Source: Bacteroidota bacterium (GTDB taxonomy: Bacteria; Bacteroidota; Bacteroidia; Bacteroidales; JACABE01). Taken from it: a DNA stretch of 48,373 nucleotides. The position numbers and the translations under genes were made by a program. Location: positions 1 to 48,373 of the forward strand of contig JAPLDQ010000007.1 in the NCBI GenBank assembly GCA_026391675.1, in the 5' to 3' direction. The notes beneath the pieces are model-generated. The model was not told the DNA's origin. It saw only the letters and a program-made list of their open reading frames with translations, and ran no database searches. Shown piece by piece: positions 28,163 through 36,830 of this stretch (the first letter of the stretch is position 1; the number at the start of each line of letters is the position of its first letter).

Positions 28163-29227
28163 ATGTTTAACAATTCTGTTTTATTCGATGATAATAATCT
28201 GCTTTTCGAAGCAATGTTGAAAGATATTGCTGAAGCCAGGACTTATATTTATCTGGAAACCTATCGTATTAAAGAAGATGAAGTTGGTGCAAAATTTCGT
28301 GAAGCTTTAGAAACAAAATGTAAAGAAGGCGTAAAGGTTAAAATATTGGTTGATTCCTGGGGTATTGCTGTTTCGCCATCCTATTTTACTAAAATTATTC
28401 AGTATGGAGGACAGGTGAGGTATTTTAAAAAATTTAAGTTTTTTATTGATATTTTTACAAAAAATCATCGCCGTAACCATAGGAAATTATTATTGATTGA
28501 TGATAAGATTACTTATATCGGTTCTTCCAATTATACCTCTTACAGCTTGGTTTGGCGTGAATCTGTATTGAGAATTGAAGGTGAAATAACCCATTATTTC
28601 AACAAAATATTCAGGGAAAGTTTTCTTATATATAAAAAATATCATTTCAATAAATTCTCACATAAAAAAATTATCAAATTTGGTGATTTCAAAATTATAC
28701 AGGATATACCTTCAATATATTTTCAAAGAATCAGAAAGGAATTTACCCATTTAATCAATCATGCCAGGCATGAGATTTTAATTGAAACACCCTATTTTTT
28801 ACCTGGTTTTAAATTGCGTAAATCATTGATGGATGCTGCCAATAGGGGGGTAGATGTTAAAATTTTGGTTCCCAAGAATTCTGATGTCAAGCTGGCAGAT
28901 ATATTAAGAAATAAATATTTAGGTCTTTTTTATAAGAACAATGTTAACATACTTTTTTATACACCCAATAATCTGCATGCAAAGTGTATGCTTATTGATA
29001 ATGAGATATTTGAAATAGGCTCACCTAATTTTGATTACAGAAGTTTTCGCTATCAATATGAAATAGCTTTGTTTGGAAATCATGACGAAACCAATAAAGC
29101 AATCAGAAAGCATATTTTAGAAACGATTAAATATTGTGAAGTATTTGATTATCATAAATGGCATTCACGCCCTTTGATAGAAAAGATATTTGAATGGCTG
29201 ATGCTCCCGATCAGATATCTGTTATAG
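28163..29227 (+). CDS. Phospholipase D-like / cardiolipin synthase-like phosphatidyltransferase
   Basis: 354 aa from the ATG chosen by the promoter position. Two HxKxxxxD catalytic motifs are present: NHRKLLLID (His106, Lys108, Asp113) followed by GSSNYT, and LHAKCMLID followed by IGSPNFDYRS. This is the arrangement of bacterial cardiolipin synthases, which condense two phosphatidylglycerols. It lacks the two N-terminal TM helices of full-length cardiolipin synthase, like the ClsB type, so a peripheral enzyme is likely. It ends directly against the stop of the convergent methyltransferase gene. Confidence 0.87.
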   Translation: MFNNSVLFDDNNLLFEAMLKDIAEARTYIYLETYRIKEDEVGAKFREALETKCKEGVKVKILVDSWGIAVSPSYFTKIIQYGGQVRYFKKFKFFIDIFTKNHRRNHRKLLLIDDKITYIGSSNYTSYSLVWRESVLRIEGEITHYFNKIFRESFLIYKKYHFNKFSHKKIIKFGDFKIIQDIPSIYFQRIRKEFTHLINHARHEILIETPYFLPGFKLRKSLMDAANRGVDVKILVPKNSDVKLADILRNKYLGLFYKNNVNILFYTPNNLHAKCMLIDNEIFEIGSPNFDYRSFRYQYEIALFGNHDETNKAIRKHILETIKYCEVFDYHKWHSRPLIEKIFEWLMLPIRYLL

Positions 29228-30400
29228 CTACTGATCTAAAGAATAATCATGTTTAGATGCTTTTTTACTTCCATCATAAATCTCAAATTTAGCTAAGCGG
29301 CATTCCAATGGCCCATTAAAAAGGGTGATTTTCCGTGTAGGTTTTAAGCCGATAAATTTCAATGCAGTCAGGTCGGAACTGATAATCCATGCATTATATC
29401 CTTTAAAGTTTTTTTTCAGTCCGTTACCAATTTCCTGGTATAGTTTTATAATATCGTCAGGTACAATTCTCTCTCCATAAGGTGGATTACAAATCATTAC
29501 ACCTCCTCCTTCAGGCGGAATCTGTTTTTCAAACGAAATATGCTGAAAAACAATATCCTTATGCAATTTTGCAGCTTTTGCATTTTCTGTTGCAATTTCA
29601 ATACTTTCGCGTGAAATGTCTGACCCAATTATCTCATTTTCAAAATCAGTTTGCAGAGATAGGGCTTCAGTTTTAATATTTTCCCACAATTGTTTGTCAA
29701 AGTCTATCCATTTTTCGAAGCCAAATGATTTTCTGTAATAACCCGGAGGGATATTATTCGCAATTAATGCAGCTTCGCATACAAAAGTACCTGAGCCACA
29801 CATGGGATCAATGAAATTGGACTTTTTGTCCCAATCACTTAATAAAATGATACCAGCGGCCAGCACTTCACTGATTGGAGCAGCACCGGTTTTTATCCTG
29901 TAACCGCGTTTATGTAATGAATACCCTGAGCTATCCAGTGAAACATTACATAAATTTTTAAAAAGATGAATATTGATTCTTAAATCAGGGTTTTCAGTAT
30001 CAACATTAGGGCGGATATTTTCCATATCTCTGAAACGGTCTACAATGGCATCTTTTGTTTTTAGGGAAACGTAATGTGAATGTGTCATAACGGAGGCATT
30101 TACTGTAGCATCAACCGCAATAGTGCCTTTTGAACTAATTATTTCTTCCCATTTGATATCATAAATTTTTTTATACAAATCTTCTTCTCTGCGAATATAA
30201 AAACTGCAAACAGGCTTTAATATATGCAAAGCGGTTCTGCACCAGTAATTAGCTTTATACATAACGGCTGTATCACCTTTAAAACTAACAGCCCTGTTTG
30301 AAAGTTCAATCTCTGTAGCGCCTATATCATGTAATTCGTTAGCAAGCACTTCTTCCAAACCAGTCATGGTTTTAGCCAGCATTGAAAATTGATTTGTCAT
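29228..30400 (-). CDS. THUMP-domain class I SAM RNA methyltransferase (RlmL N-domain type)
   Basis: 390 aa. An N-terminal ferredoxin-like/THUMP RNA-binding domain (about 1–165: LAKTMTGLEEVLANEL, then VDATVNAS) is followed by a Rossmann methyltransferase: DPMCGSGTFVCEAALIA (motif I, SAM binding) near 200 and CNPPYGER (motif IV, N-methylation of guanine) near 305. This matches the m2G2445 23S rRNA methyltransferase part of RlmL/YcbY. The second (m7G) RlmK domain is absent. 4 bp from the thioesterase upstream, so the two are likely co-transcribed. Confidence 0.9.
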   Translation of the reverse strand: MTNQFSMLAKTMTGLEEVLANELHDIGATEIELSNRAVSFKGDTAVMYKANYWCRTALHILKPVCSFYIRREEDLYKKIYDIKWEEIISSKGTIAVDATVNASVMTHSHYVSLKTKDAIVDRFRDMENIRPNVDTENPDLRINIHLFKNLCNVSLDSSGYSLHKRGYRIKTGAAPISEVLAAGIILLSDWDKKSNFIDPMCGSGTFVCEAALIANNIPPGYYRKSFGFEKWIDFDKQLWENIKTEALSLQTDFENEIIGSDISRESIEIATENAKAAKLHKDIVFQHISFEKQIPPEGGGVMICNPPYGERIVPDDIIKLYQEIGNGLKKNFKGYNAWIISSDLTALKFIGLKPTRKITLFNGPLECRLAKFEIYDGSKKASKHDYSLDQ

Positions 30401-30404
30401 ATAT

Positions 30405-30797
30405 TTATTGATTATTAGCTAATTTTTCCATGAATTTTTTTGAGTCAACGATACATCTTTCATGTGTACCATATCCTATTTCTCCCTGTTCATCCCATGC
30501 TTTTACTTCAAATATGAGTTTTCTGCCTTCAATTGAAATAAGTTTTGATTCACAACTGACTTTCATTCCTACTGCAGTAGCTTTGATATGCTTGATGTTA
30601 ATTTCTGTACCCAAAGTTATACTTCCCTCAGGTAAATATGACTGAACACTGCATTGTGCAGTTTTTTCCATTAATGCAATCATTGCCGGTGTTGCAAATA
30701 CATCAATCAGGCCTGAACCATATTGTGATGCTGTATCTTTAGTTGTAACTTTAATGCTTAAATTTCCAATGATTCCATTTGGAATTTGATTATTCAT
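30405..30797 (-). CDS. Hotdog-fold thioesterase (FlK-like)
   Basis: 130 aa. It has the hotdog pattern of the fluoroacetyl-CoA thioesterase-like family: a start QYGSGLIDVFATPAMIALMEK, whose Glu caps the long helix, then a GTEINIKHIKATAVGMKV strand and IGYGTHERCIVD with the His near the C-terminus. It hydrolyses an acyl-CoA thioester; the substrate is unknown and a general house-cleaning role is likely. Confidence 0.85.
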   Translation of the reverse strand: MNNQIPNGIIGNLSIKVTTKDTASQYGSGLIDVFATPAMIALMEKTAQCSVQSYLPEGSITLGTEINIKHIKATAVGMKVSCESKLISIEGRKLIFEVKAWDEQGEIGYGTHERCIVDSKKFMEKLANNQ

Positions 30798-30867
30798 ATG
30801 AATTTATTTTTACAAAAATACTTCTAATTTTAATCAAATGTATTATAATACCTGAATTTAAAAAATG

Positions 30868-30903
30868 AAAAAGGCTGTATCAAATATTAATACAGCCTTT
30901 TTA
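30868..30903. terminator. Bidirectional rho-independent terminator
   Basis: The stem AAAAAGGCTGTA pairs with TACAGCCTTTTT around an 11-base loop, in the gap between the 3' end of the reverse-strand Cys-rich gene and the thioesterase start. It ends the Cys-rich transcript. Confidence 0.75.
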
Positions 30904-30933
30904 TTGGATTGATAAATAATTTTTAAATCAAAA

Positions 30934-31233
30934 TTACTTTTTAGCGTCAGCACATTTTTTTGCACATTCAGCTTTGCTATGATCACATTTTGCAGCACCA
31001 TCTTTTTTAGCAGCATCTTTGCAACATTTAGCATCTTTTTTACCATCTTTACAGCATTTTGCAGCAGCATCTTTTTTCTCGCCAGCAGCAGCTTTTTGTT
31101 CGCCGGTTTTAGCAACTTTCTGAGTAACTGTTACATTAGCTTTAGATTTGTCTTGTTTAATGATGTTAGCATTTGCAGTAAATATAAATAATACAAATGT
31201 CATTAAAGAAATTGATACAATTAATTTTTTCAT
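30934..31233 (-). CDS. Small secreted Lys/Ala/Cys-rich protein
   Basis: 99 aa with a signal peptide (MKKLIVSISLMTFVLFIFTANA). I do not recognise a named family. The mature protein is almost all Lys, Ala, Asp and Cys, with the motifs AKCCKDGKKDAKCCKD, AKCDHSKAECAKKC; eight cysteines and one His in the last 45 residues. The paired CC and C-x-H groups suggest metal binding outside the cytoplasm. It is divergent from a sensor kinase whose periplasmic domain is also Cys-rich. A reverse-strand TAATTTTG box is at 31260–31267. Overlapping reverse reading frames are composition artefacts. Confidence 0.75.
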   Translation of the reverse strand: MKKLIVSISLMTFVLFIFTANANIIKQDKSKANVTVTQKVAKTGEQKAAAGEKKDAAAKCCKDGKKDAKCCKDAAKKDGAAKCDHSKAECAKKCADAKK

Positions 31234-31403
31234 TTTTATACGATTTTAAATTAGAATGACAAAATTAGTATTAATTTTAATACAAAAACTGTTATTAAAA
31301 GTTAATTTTATCCCATTTGATAATAATTTATTAATAATCAGCAAAAAAAATAACCATTAAATTAAATAATTTTAACAAAAAATTATAAAATTATTAACAT
31401 TTA

Positions 31404-31435
31404 TTGCAAAAAACGATTTATTTTGACTAAATTTG
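31404..31435 (+). promoter_or_regulatory. Bacteroidota-type promoter of the two-component operon
   Basis: TTG at 31404–31406, 21 bp, then TAAATTTG at 31428–31435, matching the TTG-N19-21-TAnnTTTG consensus. The expected start point is about 20 bases before the ATG at 31461. Confidence 0.65.
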
Positions 31436-31460
31436 TAAAATCAAATTTATATCCATCGGA

Positions 31461-32768
31461 ATGAATAAAAAGGTAATAATTTTTATTACATTTATTTCTA
31501 GTGTATCGCTTATTGGGGTTGTTGTTATACAGCTGCTTTGGGCTAATTATGCATTAAAACTAAGGAGCGAAATTTTTGATAACAGGGTGCAGATCTTTTT
31601 AGAACAAGTTGTAAAAAAAATATCAAAAGATCCCAATATTGATGTTACTTCTTTACCTTGCATGTCTGAAAATGCTGATAAACATGTTTCGTGTGCTGAA
31701 AATTTCATCAAAATACACAATATTAACATACAACAGCTTGATTCAATGATGGAACATGAGTTTTGTGTTCATATGCAAGTTAATAAGGATTATGTTTATG
31801 GTATTATCGATAAGTCAAATAAAGAATTAATTTGCTGTTCGAATAATGCATATAAAAATGAACTATTAAATACAACATACACTTTTCCGATACCTTGTTA
31901 TAATAAATGCGAAACAAAATTATTGGGAATTTATTTTAAAGACAAACAGTCATATGTTTTAAACAGAATGATTTTTTTATTAATCATTTCAACTTTGTTT
32001 TTATTAATTGTAATTATTAGTTTTATTCTTACTGTTTTTATATTATTGCGACAAAAGAAACTTTCTGAAATGAAATCAGATTTTGTTAATAATATGACGC
32101 ATGAGTTAAAAACACCAATAGCTACCATCTCTCTGGCGAGTGAAATGCTTGCCAAACCATCAGTCCTGGAATCCAAAGATAAAATTCTACAGTATGCAAA
32201 TATCATTTTTGATGAAAATGCTCGTTTAAAAGCTCAGGTTGAACAAGTCCTTCAGATATCTGTTTTAGATAAGAAAGACTTCAAACTTTTAAAGAAAGAT
32301 ATAGATGTTCATCAAACAATAGAAATTATTGTTGATAATTTTAAGCTGGCAATAAAGCAAAAGAATGGTAAAATCACTTCAAATTTAACGGCTGATTCCA
32401 GTCATATTTTCGCCGATCCTGCGCATTTTTATCATATAATTTCCAATTTGATTGATAATGCTAATAAATATTCACTGGAAGAGCCTGATATAATTATTTC
32501 GACAAGGAGTAATAAGGATGGAATTTATATTACTGTAGAAGATCATGGAATCGGAATCAGTCCCGAAAATGCAAGACATGTATTTAAAAAATTATACAGA
32601 GTCCCAACTGGGAATATACATAATGTTAAAGGCTTTGGATTAGGACTCTATTATGTAAAAACCATGACCGAAGCACATGGTGGAAGTATCAAATTAATTA
32701 GCGAATTAAATAAAGGGAGTATATTTGAACTTTATTTCCCTTTTAGTCACAGTGTTAATATTCAATAA
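31461..32768 (+). CDS. Sensor histidine kinase with Cys-rich periplasmic domain
   Basis: 435 aa. TM1 at about 5–27, a periplasmic domain 30–168, TM2 at about 170–197, then HisKA with the phospho-acceptor His214 in NMTHELKTPI and HATPase_c with N, G1 and G2 boxes (LIDNANKYS, VEDHGIGISPEN, KGFGLGLYYVK). No PAS or HAMP domain is obvious. The sensor domain contains seven cysteines (67, 78, 102, 125, 126, 146, 150), which is unusual and suggests metal or redox sensing. Three bp separate it from the response regulator gene. Confidence 0.93.
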   Translation: MNKKVIIFITFISSVSLIGVVVIQLLWANYALKLRSEIFDNRVQIFLEQVVKKISKDPNIDVTSLPCMSENADKHVSCAENFIKIHNINIQQLDSMMEHEFCVHMQVNKDYVYGIIDKSNKELICCSNNAYKNELLNTTYTFPIPCYNKCETKLLGIYFKDKQSYVLNRMIFLLIISTLFLLIVIISFILTVFILLRQKKLSEMKSDFVNNMTHELKTPIATISLASEMLAKPSVLESKDKILQYANIIFDENARLKAQVEQVLQISVLDKKDFKLLKKDIDVHQTIEIIVDNFKLAIKQKNGKITSNLTADSSHIFADPAHFYHIISNLIDNANKYSLEEPDIIISTRSNKDGIYITVEDHGIGISPENARHVFKKLYRVPTGNIHNVKGFGLGLYYVKTMTEAHGGSIKLISELNKGSIFELYFPFSHSVNIQ

Positions 32769-32771
32769 ATT

Positions 32772-33482
32772 ATGAAAAAATATAAAGCAAAAATTTTACT
32801 TGTAGAAGACGATCCAAATCTAAGTCTTATATTGGTTGATTACCTGGAAATGTTAACATATGAAACCGTTTTATGTAAAGATGGAATTCATGGGTTAAGT
32901 ACTTTTAAATCAGCACAGTTTGATTTATGTCTGTTGGATGTTATGATGCCTAAAAAAGATGGATTTACTTTGGCAGAAGATATCAGAAAACTAAATCAGG
33001 ATGTACCTATTATTTTTCTAACGGCTAAATCCTTAAAAGAAGATAGAATAAGAGGATTTAAAACTGGTTGTGATGATTATATCACAAAACCTTTTAATAC
33101 TGAAGAATTAAGTCTCCGGATAGATGCAGTTTTAAAAAGAACTATGATAAAGGATAAAATTTCAACTCAGGAAAAGCAAGAAGTATTTGAAATTGGAATT
33201 TTTAATTTTGATTATACAAATATGACGTTGACATCACCTTCAATAAAGAATAATCTTACACGCAAAGAATCAGACTTGTTGAAAATGCTTTGTGAAAGTA
33301 AAAATTTATTATTAAAGCGTGAAACCGCACTAAAATCTATCTGGGGAGATGATAATTACTTTATAGGCAGAAGTATGGATGTATTTATTACCAAACTTAG
33401 AAAATATTTAAAAGAAGATCCAAATATATCCATTACAAACATACATGGTGCTGGATTTAAATTAGAAATTTATGAAAAATAA
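32772..33482 (+). CDS. OmpR/PhoB-family response regulator
   Basis: 236 aa. Receiver domain 1–120 with acidic pocket VEDD (12–14), phospho-acceptor Asp56 in LLDVMMP and Lys in FLTAKS; C-terminal winged-helix DNA-binding domain about 135–236 (LTRKESDLLKML, then RSMDVFITKLRKYL and NIHGAGFKL). Typical Bacteroidota RprY-like architecture. Targets are unknown; the two paralogous lipoprotein genes downstream and the divergent Cys-rich gene are the natural candidates. Confidence 0.94.
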   Translation: MKKYKAKILLVEDDPNLSLILVDYLEMLTYETVLCKDGIHGLSTFKSAQFDLCLLDVMMPKKDGFTLAEDIRKLNQDVPIIFLTAKSLKEDRIRGFKTGCDDYITKPFNTEELSLRIDAVLKRTMIKDKISTQEKQEVFEIGIFNFDYTNMTLTSPSIKNNLTRKESDLLKMLCESKNLLLKRETALKSIWGDDNYFIGRSMDVFITKLRKYLKEDPNISITNIHGAGFKLEIYEK

Positions 33483-33552
33483 TTCAATAAAAATGTAACC
33501 TTTTTTGAAATTTCTTGTCTATATATTATATAATAACTTAAAATTAATAAAA

Positions 33553-34479
33553 ATGAAACAAACAAAATTTCTATACCTTTTTTTTGCAATAGCAATTATA
33601 GGTTTAATATCAAATGCTTGTAAAAAGGATTCCACAGCTGAAACTTTTGATTCTTCTTCATTAGAACAACTGTCAAAGGACCAGGCTGCTATGGAATCAA
33701 ATATTAATGATGCTTTTAGTGATGCCAATGATGTTTTATCTTATAACGGAACTAAAAGTATTTTAAGTGGCCCCTGTAATGCAACTGTTGATACATTGCT
33801 TATGGGTGATACTGTTAAATATACGATTACGTTTAATGGTAATAATTGTGCTAACACAAAAACAAAATCCGGCAAAATTATTATTAAAAGAAAACTTACT
33901 ATTCCATGGACACAGGCAAATTCATGGGTTTCCGTTACTTTTGACAGTTTGAAAATTGGTAAATCATCCAATACTACTGACTGGATTTTATTTAATGGAG
34001 ATTTGCAATGGCAAAATGTTAGCGGTGGTAAAATCAACGACCTGAATTCATTTAATGATTCTGTAGTTTACAGAATAAGTGGTTCAGTTCTTGCAACCTT
34101 CAATGATAATACTTCCAGAACATGGAATCTTAAACGCCAATTACAATATAGTGGTGTTTATCCAAATAATATGCAAATTACAGTTACAGGATTTGGAACT
34201 TCAGGGTCTTATACTAACTTGATTACCTGGGGTGTTAATCGTCAGAATGAAGCATTTTATACTTCTATAACCCAAGCTGTTGTTTTAAAACAAAGTTGTA
34301 ACTGGGATCCTGTTTCAGGTGTTCAGGTTCATCAGATTCCATCACTCAACAAAACAGCAACTACTACTTTTGGTTACGACAATGCTAATTTACCTGTTAC
34401 AGGTACAAATTGTCCTACTAAATTTAAATTGGACTGGCAACATGGTACTTTATCTGGTTCAGTATTTCTATTTTTATAA
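33553..34479 (+). CDS. Uncharacterised lipoprotein, paralogue A
   Basis: 308 aa from the ATG at 33553. The signal peptide ends in a lipobox-like ISNACKKD, so it is probably a lipoprotein with Cys19–20 as the lipidated residue. I do not recognise a named family. The mature part begins with an acidic helix (LEQLSKDQAAMESNINDAFSD) and continues as beta-rich sequence with four cysteines (SGPCNAT, NNCANT, KQSCNWD, TNCPTK). It shares the whole layout with the following gene: WSQA/WTQANS, WQNV, GFGTSG, ITWGVNR and WDPVSGVQVHQIP. 70 bp after the response regulator. Confidence 0.75.
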   Translation: MKQTKFLYLFFAIAIIGLISNACKKDSTAETFDSSSLEQLSKDQAAMESNINDAFSDANDVLSYNGTKSILSGPCNATVDTLLMGDTVKYTITFNGNNCANTKTKSGKIIIKRKLTIPWTQANSWVSVTFDSLKIGKSSNTTDWILFNGDLQWQNVSGGKINDLNSFNDSVVYRISGSVLATFNDNTSRTWNLKRQLQYSGVYPNNMQITVTGFGTSGSYTNLITWGVNRQNEAFYTSITQAVVLKQSCNWDPVSGVQVHQIPSLNKTATTTFGYDNANLPVTGTNCPTKFKLDWQHGTLSGSVFLFL

Positions 34480-34500
34480 TATTTGAATAAGTAATTTTAA

Positions 34501-34532
34501 AAGGGCGATTTTAATTTAAAATCGCCTTTTTT
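34501..34532 (+). terminator. Terminator after lipoprotein paralogue A
   Basis: GGCGATTTTA–ATT–TAAAATCGCC stem followed by TTTTTT, 22 bp after the stop codon at 34479; separates the two paralogous genes into distinct transcripts. Confidence 0.8.
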
Positions 34533-34634
34533 AGTTCCTGCCTTTATTCTTGAATAAAAATTTACACAACTGATTAAACCTTTTCAACATTTATACATCT
34601 AAATTGTAATTAAAAACTTAAAAAACGAATAACA

Positions 34635-35573
34635 ATGAAAACAAGAAATTTTTTTATGCTCCTTTTTGTAATTGCAATAGCAGGATTTTTAACTACTTCC
34701 TGTAAAAAAGATGCTAAAGACGAAAAGTTTGATTCTACTTCATTACAACAATTATCAAAAGATGAAGTTACCATGGAATCAAGTTTTAATGATGCTGTTA
34801 ATGATGCAAATATTGTCGTAACAGGTAGTAATGGCGGTAAAAGTATATTATCCCTTCCTTGCAATGCTACAGTTGTAACATCCTTTAATGGTAGTATAAG
34901 AACAGATACTGTAACCTTTAACGGTTTAAATTGTGCAAATAATAAATACAAAACCGGTAAAATAGTTTTACAAAGAGATACTACTATCCCTTGGTCACAG
35001 GCATCTTCTACTATTCAAATCAGTTTTATAAATTTAAAAGTTGAAAGAGCTCCAATGGGTATTCCAAATGGTAACTGGGTAATTTTAAATGGAACTAAAA
35101 CCTGGCAAAATGTTAATGGTGGGTTAGTAAAAAATTTAACAGCTTCAAGTAATCCTGTGGTATTTAAATTACAAGGTGCAGTTCAGGCTACATTTAATAA
35201 TAATACAACAAGAACCTGGAATGTAGCCCGTCAGTTAACCTACACAGGTACATATCCATTGAATCTATTATTGTCCATTGAAGGATTTGGAACTGCTGGT
35301 GGATATACAAATCTGGTTACCTGGGGTATTAACCGTCATGGTGAAAATTTTTACACTCAAATTAATCAGGCTATTGTTTTAAAACAACAATGTGGCTGGG
35401 ATCCGATTTCAGGTGTAAAAGTTCATCAGATACCTGCTGATAGTAAAACAGCTACAATTACATTTGGTTATGATATTAACAATCTGCCGATAACGAATGG
35501 TGCTTGCCCTGATAAATATAAAGTTGACTGGGTAAAAGGAAATAACACAGGTACTGTATTCATTTTGTTGTAA
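34635..35573 (+). CDS. Uncharacterised lipoprotein, paralogue B
   Basis: 312 aa. The signal peptide ends LTTSCKKDAKD, a lipobox-like Cys. The same acidic helix (LQQLSKDEVTMESSFNDAVND) and same beta-rich body with conserved Cys, TIPWSQA, WQNVNGG, TRTWNVARQL, FGTAGGYTNLVTWGINR, CGWDPISGVKVHQIP and a final CPDKYKVDW. It clearly arose by tandem duplication of the preceding gene, with divergence at about half the positions. The function is unknown; both end in a hydrophobic GxVFxxL strand. Confidence 0.75.
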   Translation: MKTRNFFMLLFVIAIAGFLTTSCKKDAKDEKFDSTSLQQLSKDEVTMESSFNDAVNDANIVVTGSNGGKSILSLPCNATVVTSFNGSIRTDTVTFNGLNCANNKYKTGKIVLQRDTTIPWSQASSTIQISFINLKVERAPMGIPNGNWVILNGTKTWQNVNGGLVKNLTASSNPVVFKLQGAVQATFNNNTTRTWNVARQLTYTGTYPLNLLLSIEGFGTAGGYTNLVTWGINRHGENFYTQINQAIVLKQQCGWDPISGVKVHQIPADSKTATITFGYDINNLPITNGACPDKYKVDWVKGNNTGTVFILL

Positions 35574-35588
35574 ATAAAAATCAAAAAT

Positions 35589-35624
35589 AAAAGGGCGGTT
35601 TTTTCAATGAAACCGCCCTTTTTT
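35589..35624. terminator. Bidirectional terminator between convergent genes
   Basis: AAAAGGGCGGTTT pairs with AAACCGCCCTTTT around TTTCAATG, followed by a T-run; it lies between the forward lipoprotein stop at 35573 and the reverse MFS stop at 35623 and serves both. Confidence 0.8.
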
Positions 35625-36804
35625 ATTGTTGTTTCTTCTTCAACAACAGTTCTTTATCATATTCTTTTACTGAATAGGAATAGAATATAAGCATTGCGAG
35701 TAAAATAATTAAAGCCCAGACCAAAAAAGTATAAGTTAAGCTAATTAATTCTGCTAAAATACCTGTGATTACTGCTCCCAATCCAATACCTAAATCCACG
35801 GAAGTAAAAAAAGTTGAATTGGCAGCCCCGATTTTTTGCAACGGGACAATATGATTTACCATAGCCTGAAAAGTTGGAAATACAATTCCAAAACCAATGC
35901 CAATGATAAATGCTGATAATAAATATCCATAATTATTTTTTACCAGAGATAATATAACTAATCCAATAAACAGTGAAGCTAAACCATAAAACGTAATTTT
36001 ATGCGGTCCGCGTCTGTCAAATATTTTACCTGCAAAAAATCTTGATATTGCCAGTCCAATTGCGTAAATGGCAAAAAATACACCTGCTTTTTTTATGCCT
36101 ATTTCTTCAGCATATATCGAACTGAATACTACAATACTCCCATAAGAAAAGCAAACCATTAAAATTATCAAGGAAACAGGCAATGATGTTGGTTCTATTA
36201 GTTTATTCCATCGAAAGTTTTTATTAGCAGGATGTGCTTCAAATGATGGATATTTAATGCATGCGGCTAATATTAAACCTGTAAATGAAAGTAAAGCTGC
36301 AACAATAAACATTCGCTGGTAGTGATCATTTTCAGCTATATAATTTCCAATCATAGGACCTAATGCCATTCCCCCTGTCATGAATAAGCCAAAAAAGCCC
36401 AATCCTTCGCCTCTTCTTTTAGATGGAATAATATCAACCACTAATGTTGAAAAACTGGTAGTTGATGAACCCCAGCTTAATCCGTGCAAAAACCTTAAGA
36501 TTAGTAATTGTAACGCAGTAAAAACCAACGCATAGGAACCTAATAAAAGTGTAAATGCAAGAAATGAAATCAGGAAAATAGTTTTTCTGCCAAAACTATC
36601 CACTGCAAATCCTGTAAAAGGACGTATCAATAATGCAGCAACTGTGTAGGAAGCAAAAATAATTCCTACCTGCAATTTGGTCCCGTGTAATACATTTGTA
36701 ATAAATAGAGGCAGGGTAGGTATTAAAAAATAAAAAGCTAAGGACATCAGCAGATTTGCAATACACATTAAAATAAATTTTCGTGTCCAGAGTTTTTCAG
36801 TCAT
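35623..36804 (-). CDS. MFS transporter
   Basis: 393 aa with twelve predicted hydrophobic helices. Motif A-like GFAVDSFGRKT between helices 2 and 3 and the second-half GKIFDRRGPHK match the drug:H+ antiporter/sugar-type major facilitator superfamily. The substrate cannot be told; an efflux role is the common one for this subgroup. 26 bp after tex on the same strand, so possibly co-transcribed. Confidence 0.9.
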   Translation of the reverse strand: MTEKLWTRKFILMCIANLLMSLAFYFLIPTLPLFITNVLHGTKLQVGIIFASYTVAALLIRPFTGFAVDSFGRKTIFLISFLAFTLLLGSYALVFTALQLLILRFLHGLSWGSSTTSFSTLVVDIIPSKRRGEGLGFFGLFMTGGMALGPMIGNYIAENDHYQRMFIVAALLSFTGLILAACIKYPSFEAHPANKNFRWNKLIEPTSLPVSLIILMVCFSYGSIVVFSSIYAEEIGIKKAGVFFAIYAIGLAISRFFAGKIFDRRGPHKITFYGLASLFIGLVILSLVKNNYGYLLSAFIIGIGFGIVFPTFQAMVNHIVPLQKIGAANSTFFTSVDLGIGLGAVITGILAELISLTYTFLVWALIILLAMLIFYSYSVKEYDKELLLKKKQQ

Positions 36805-36830
36805 AATAAGATAGGGCTTATATTAATTGA

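Noticed and set aside
30858-31115. Lys/Leu-rich reverse frame overlapping the Cys-rich gene
   Set aside because: It is a shifted reading of the Lys-rich repeat codons with no signal peptide; the Cys-rich frame has a clear signal peptide.
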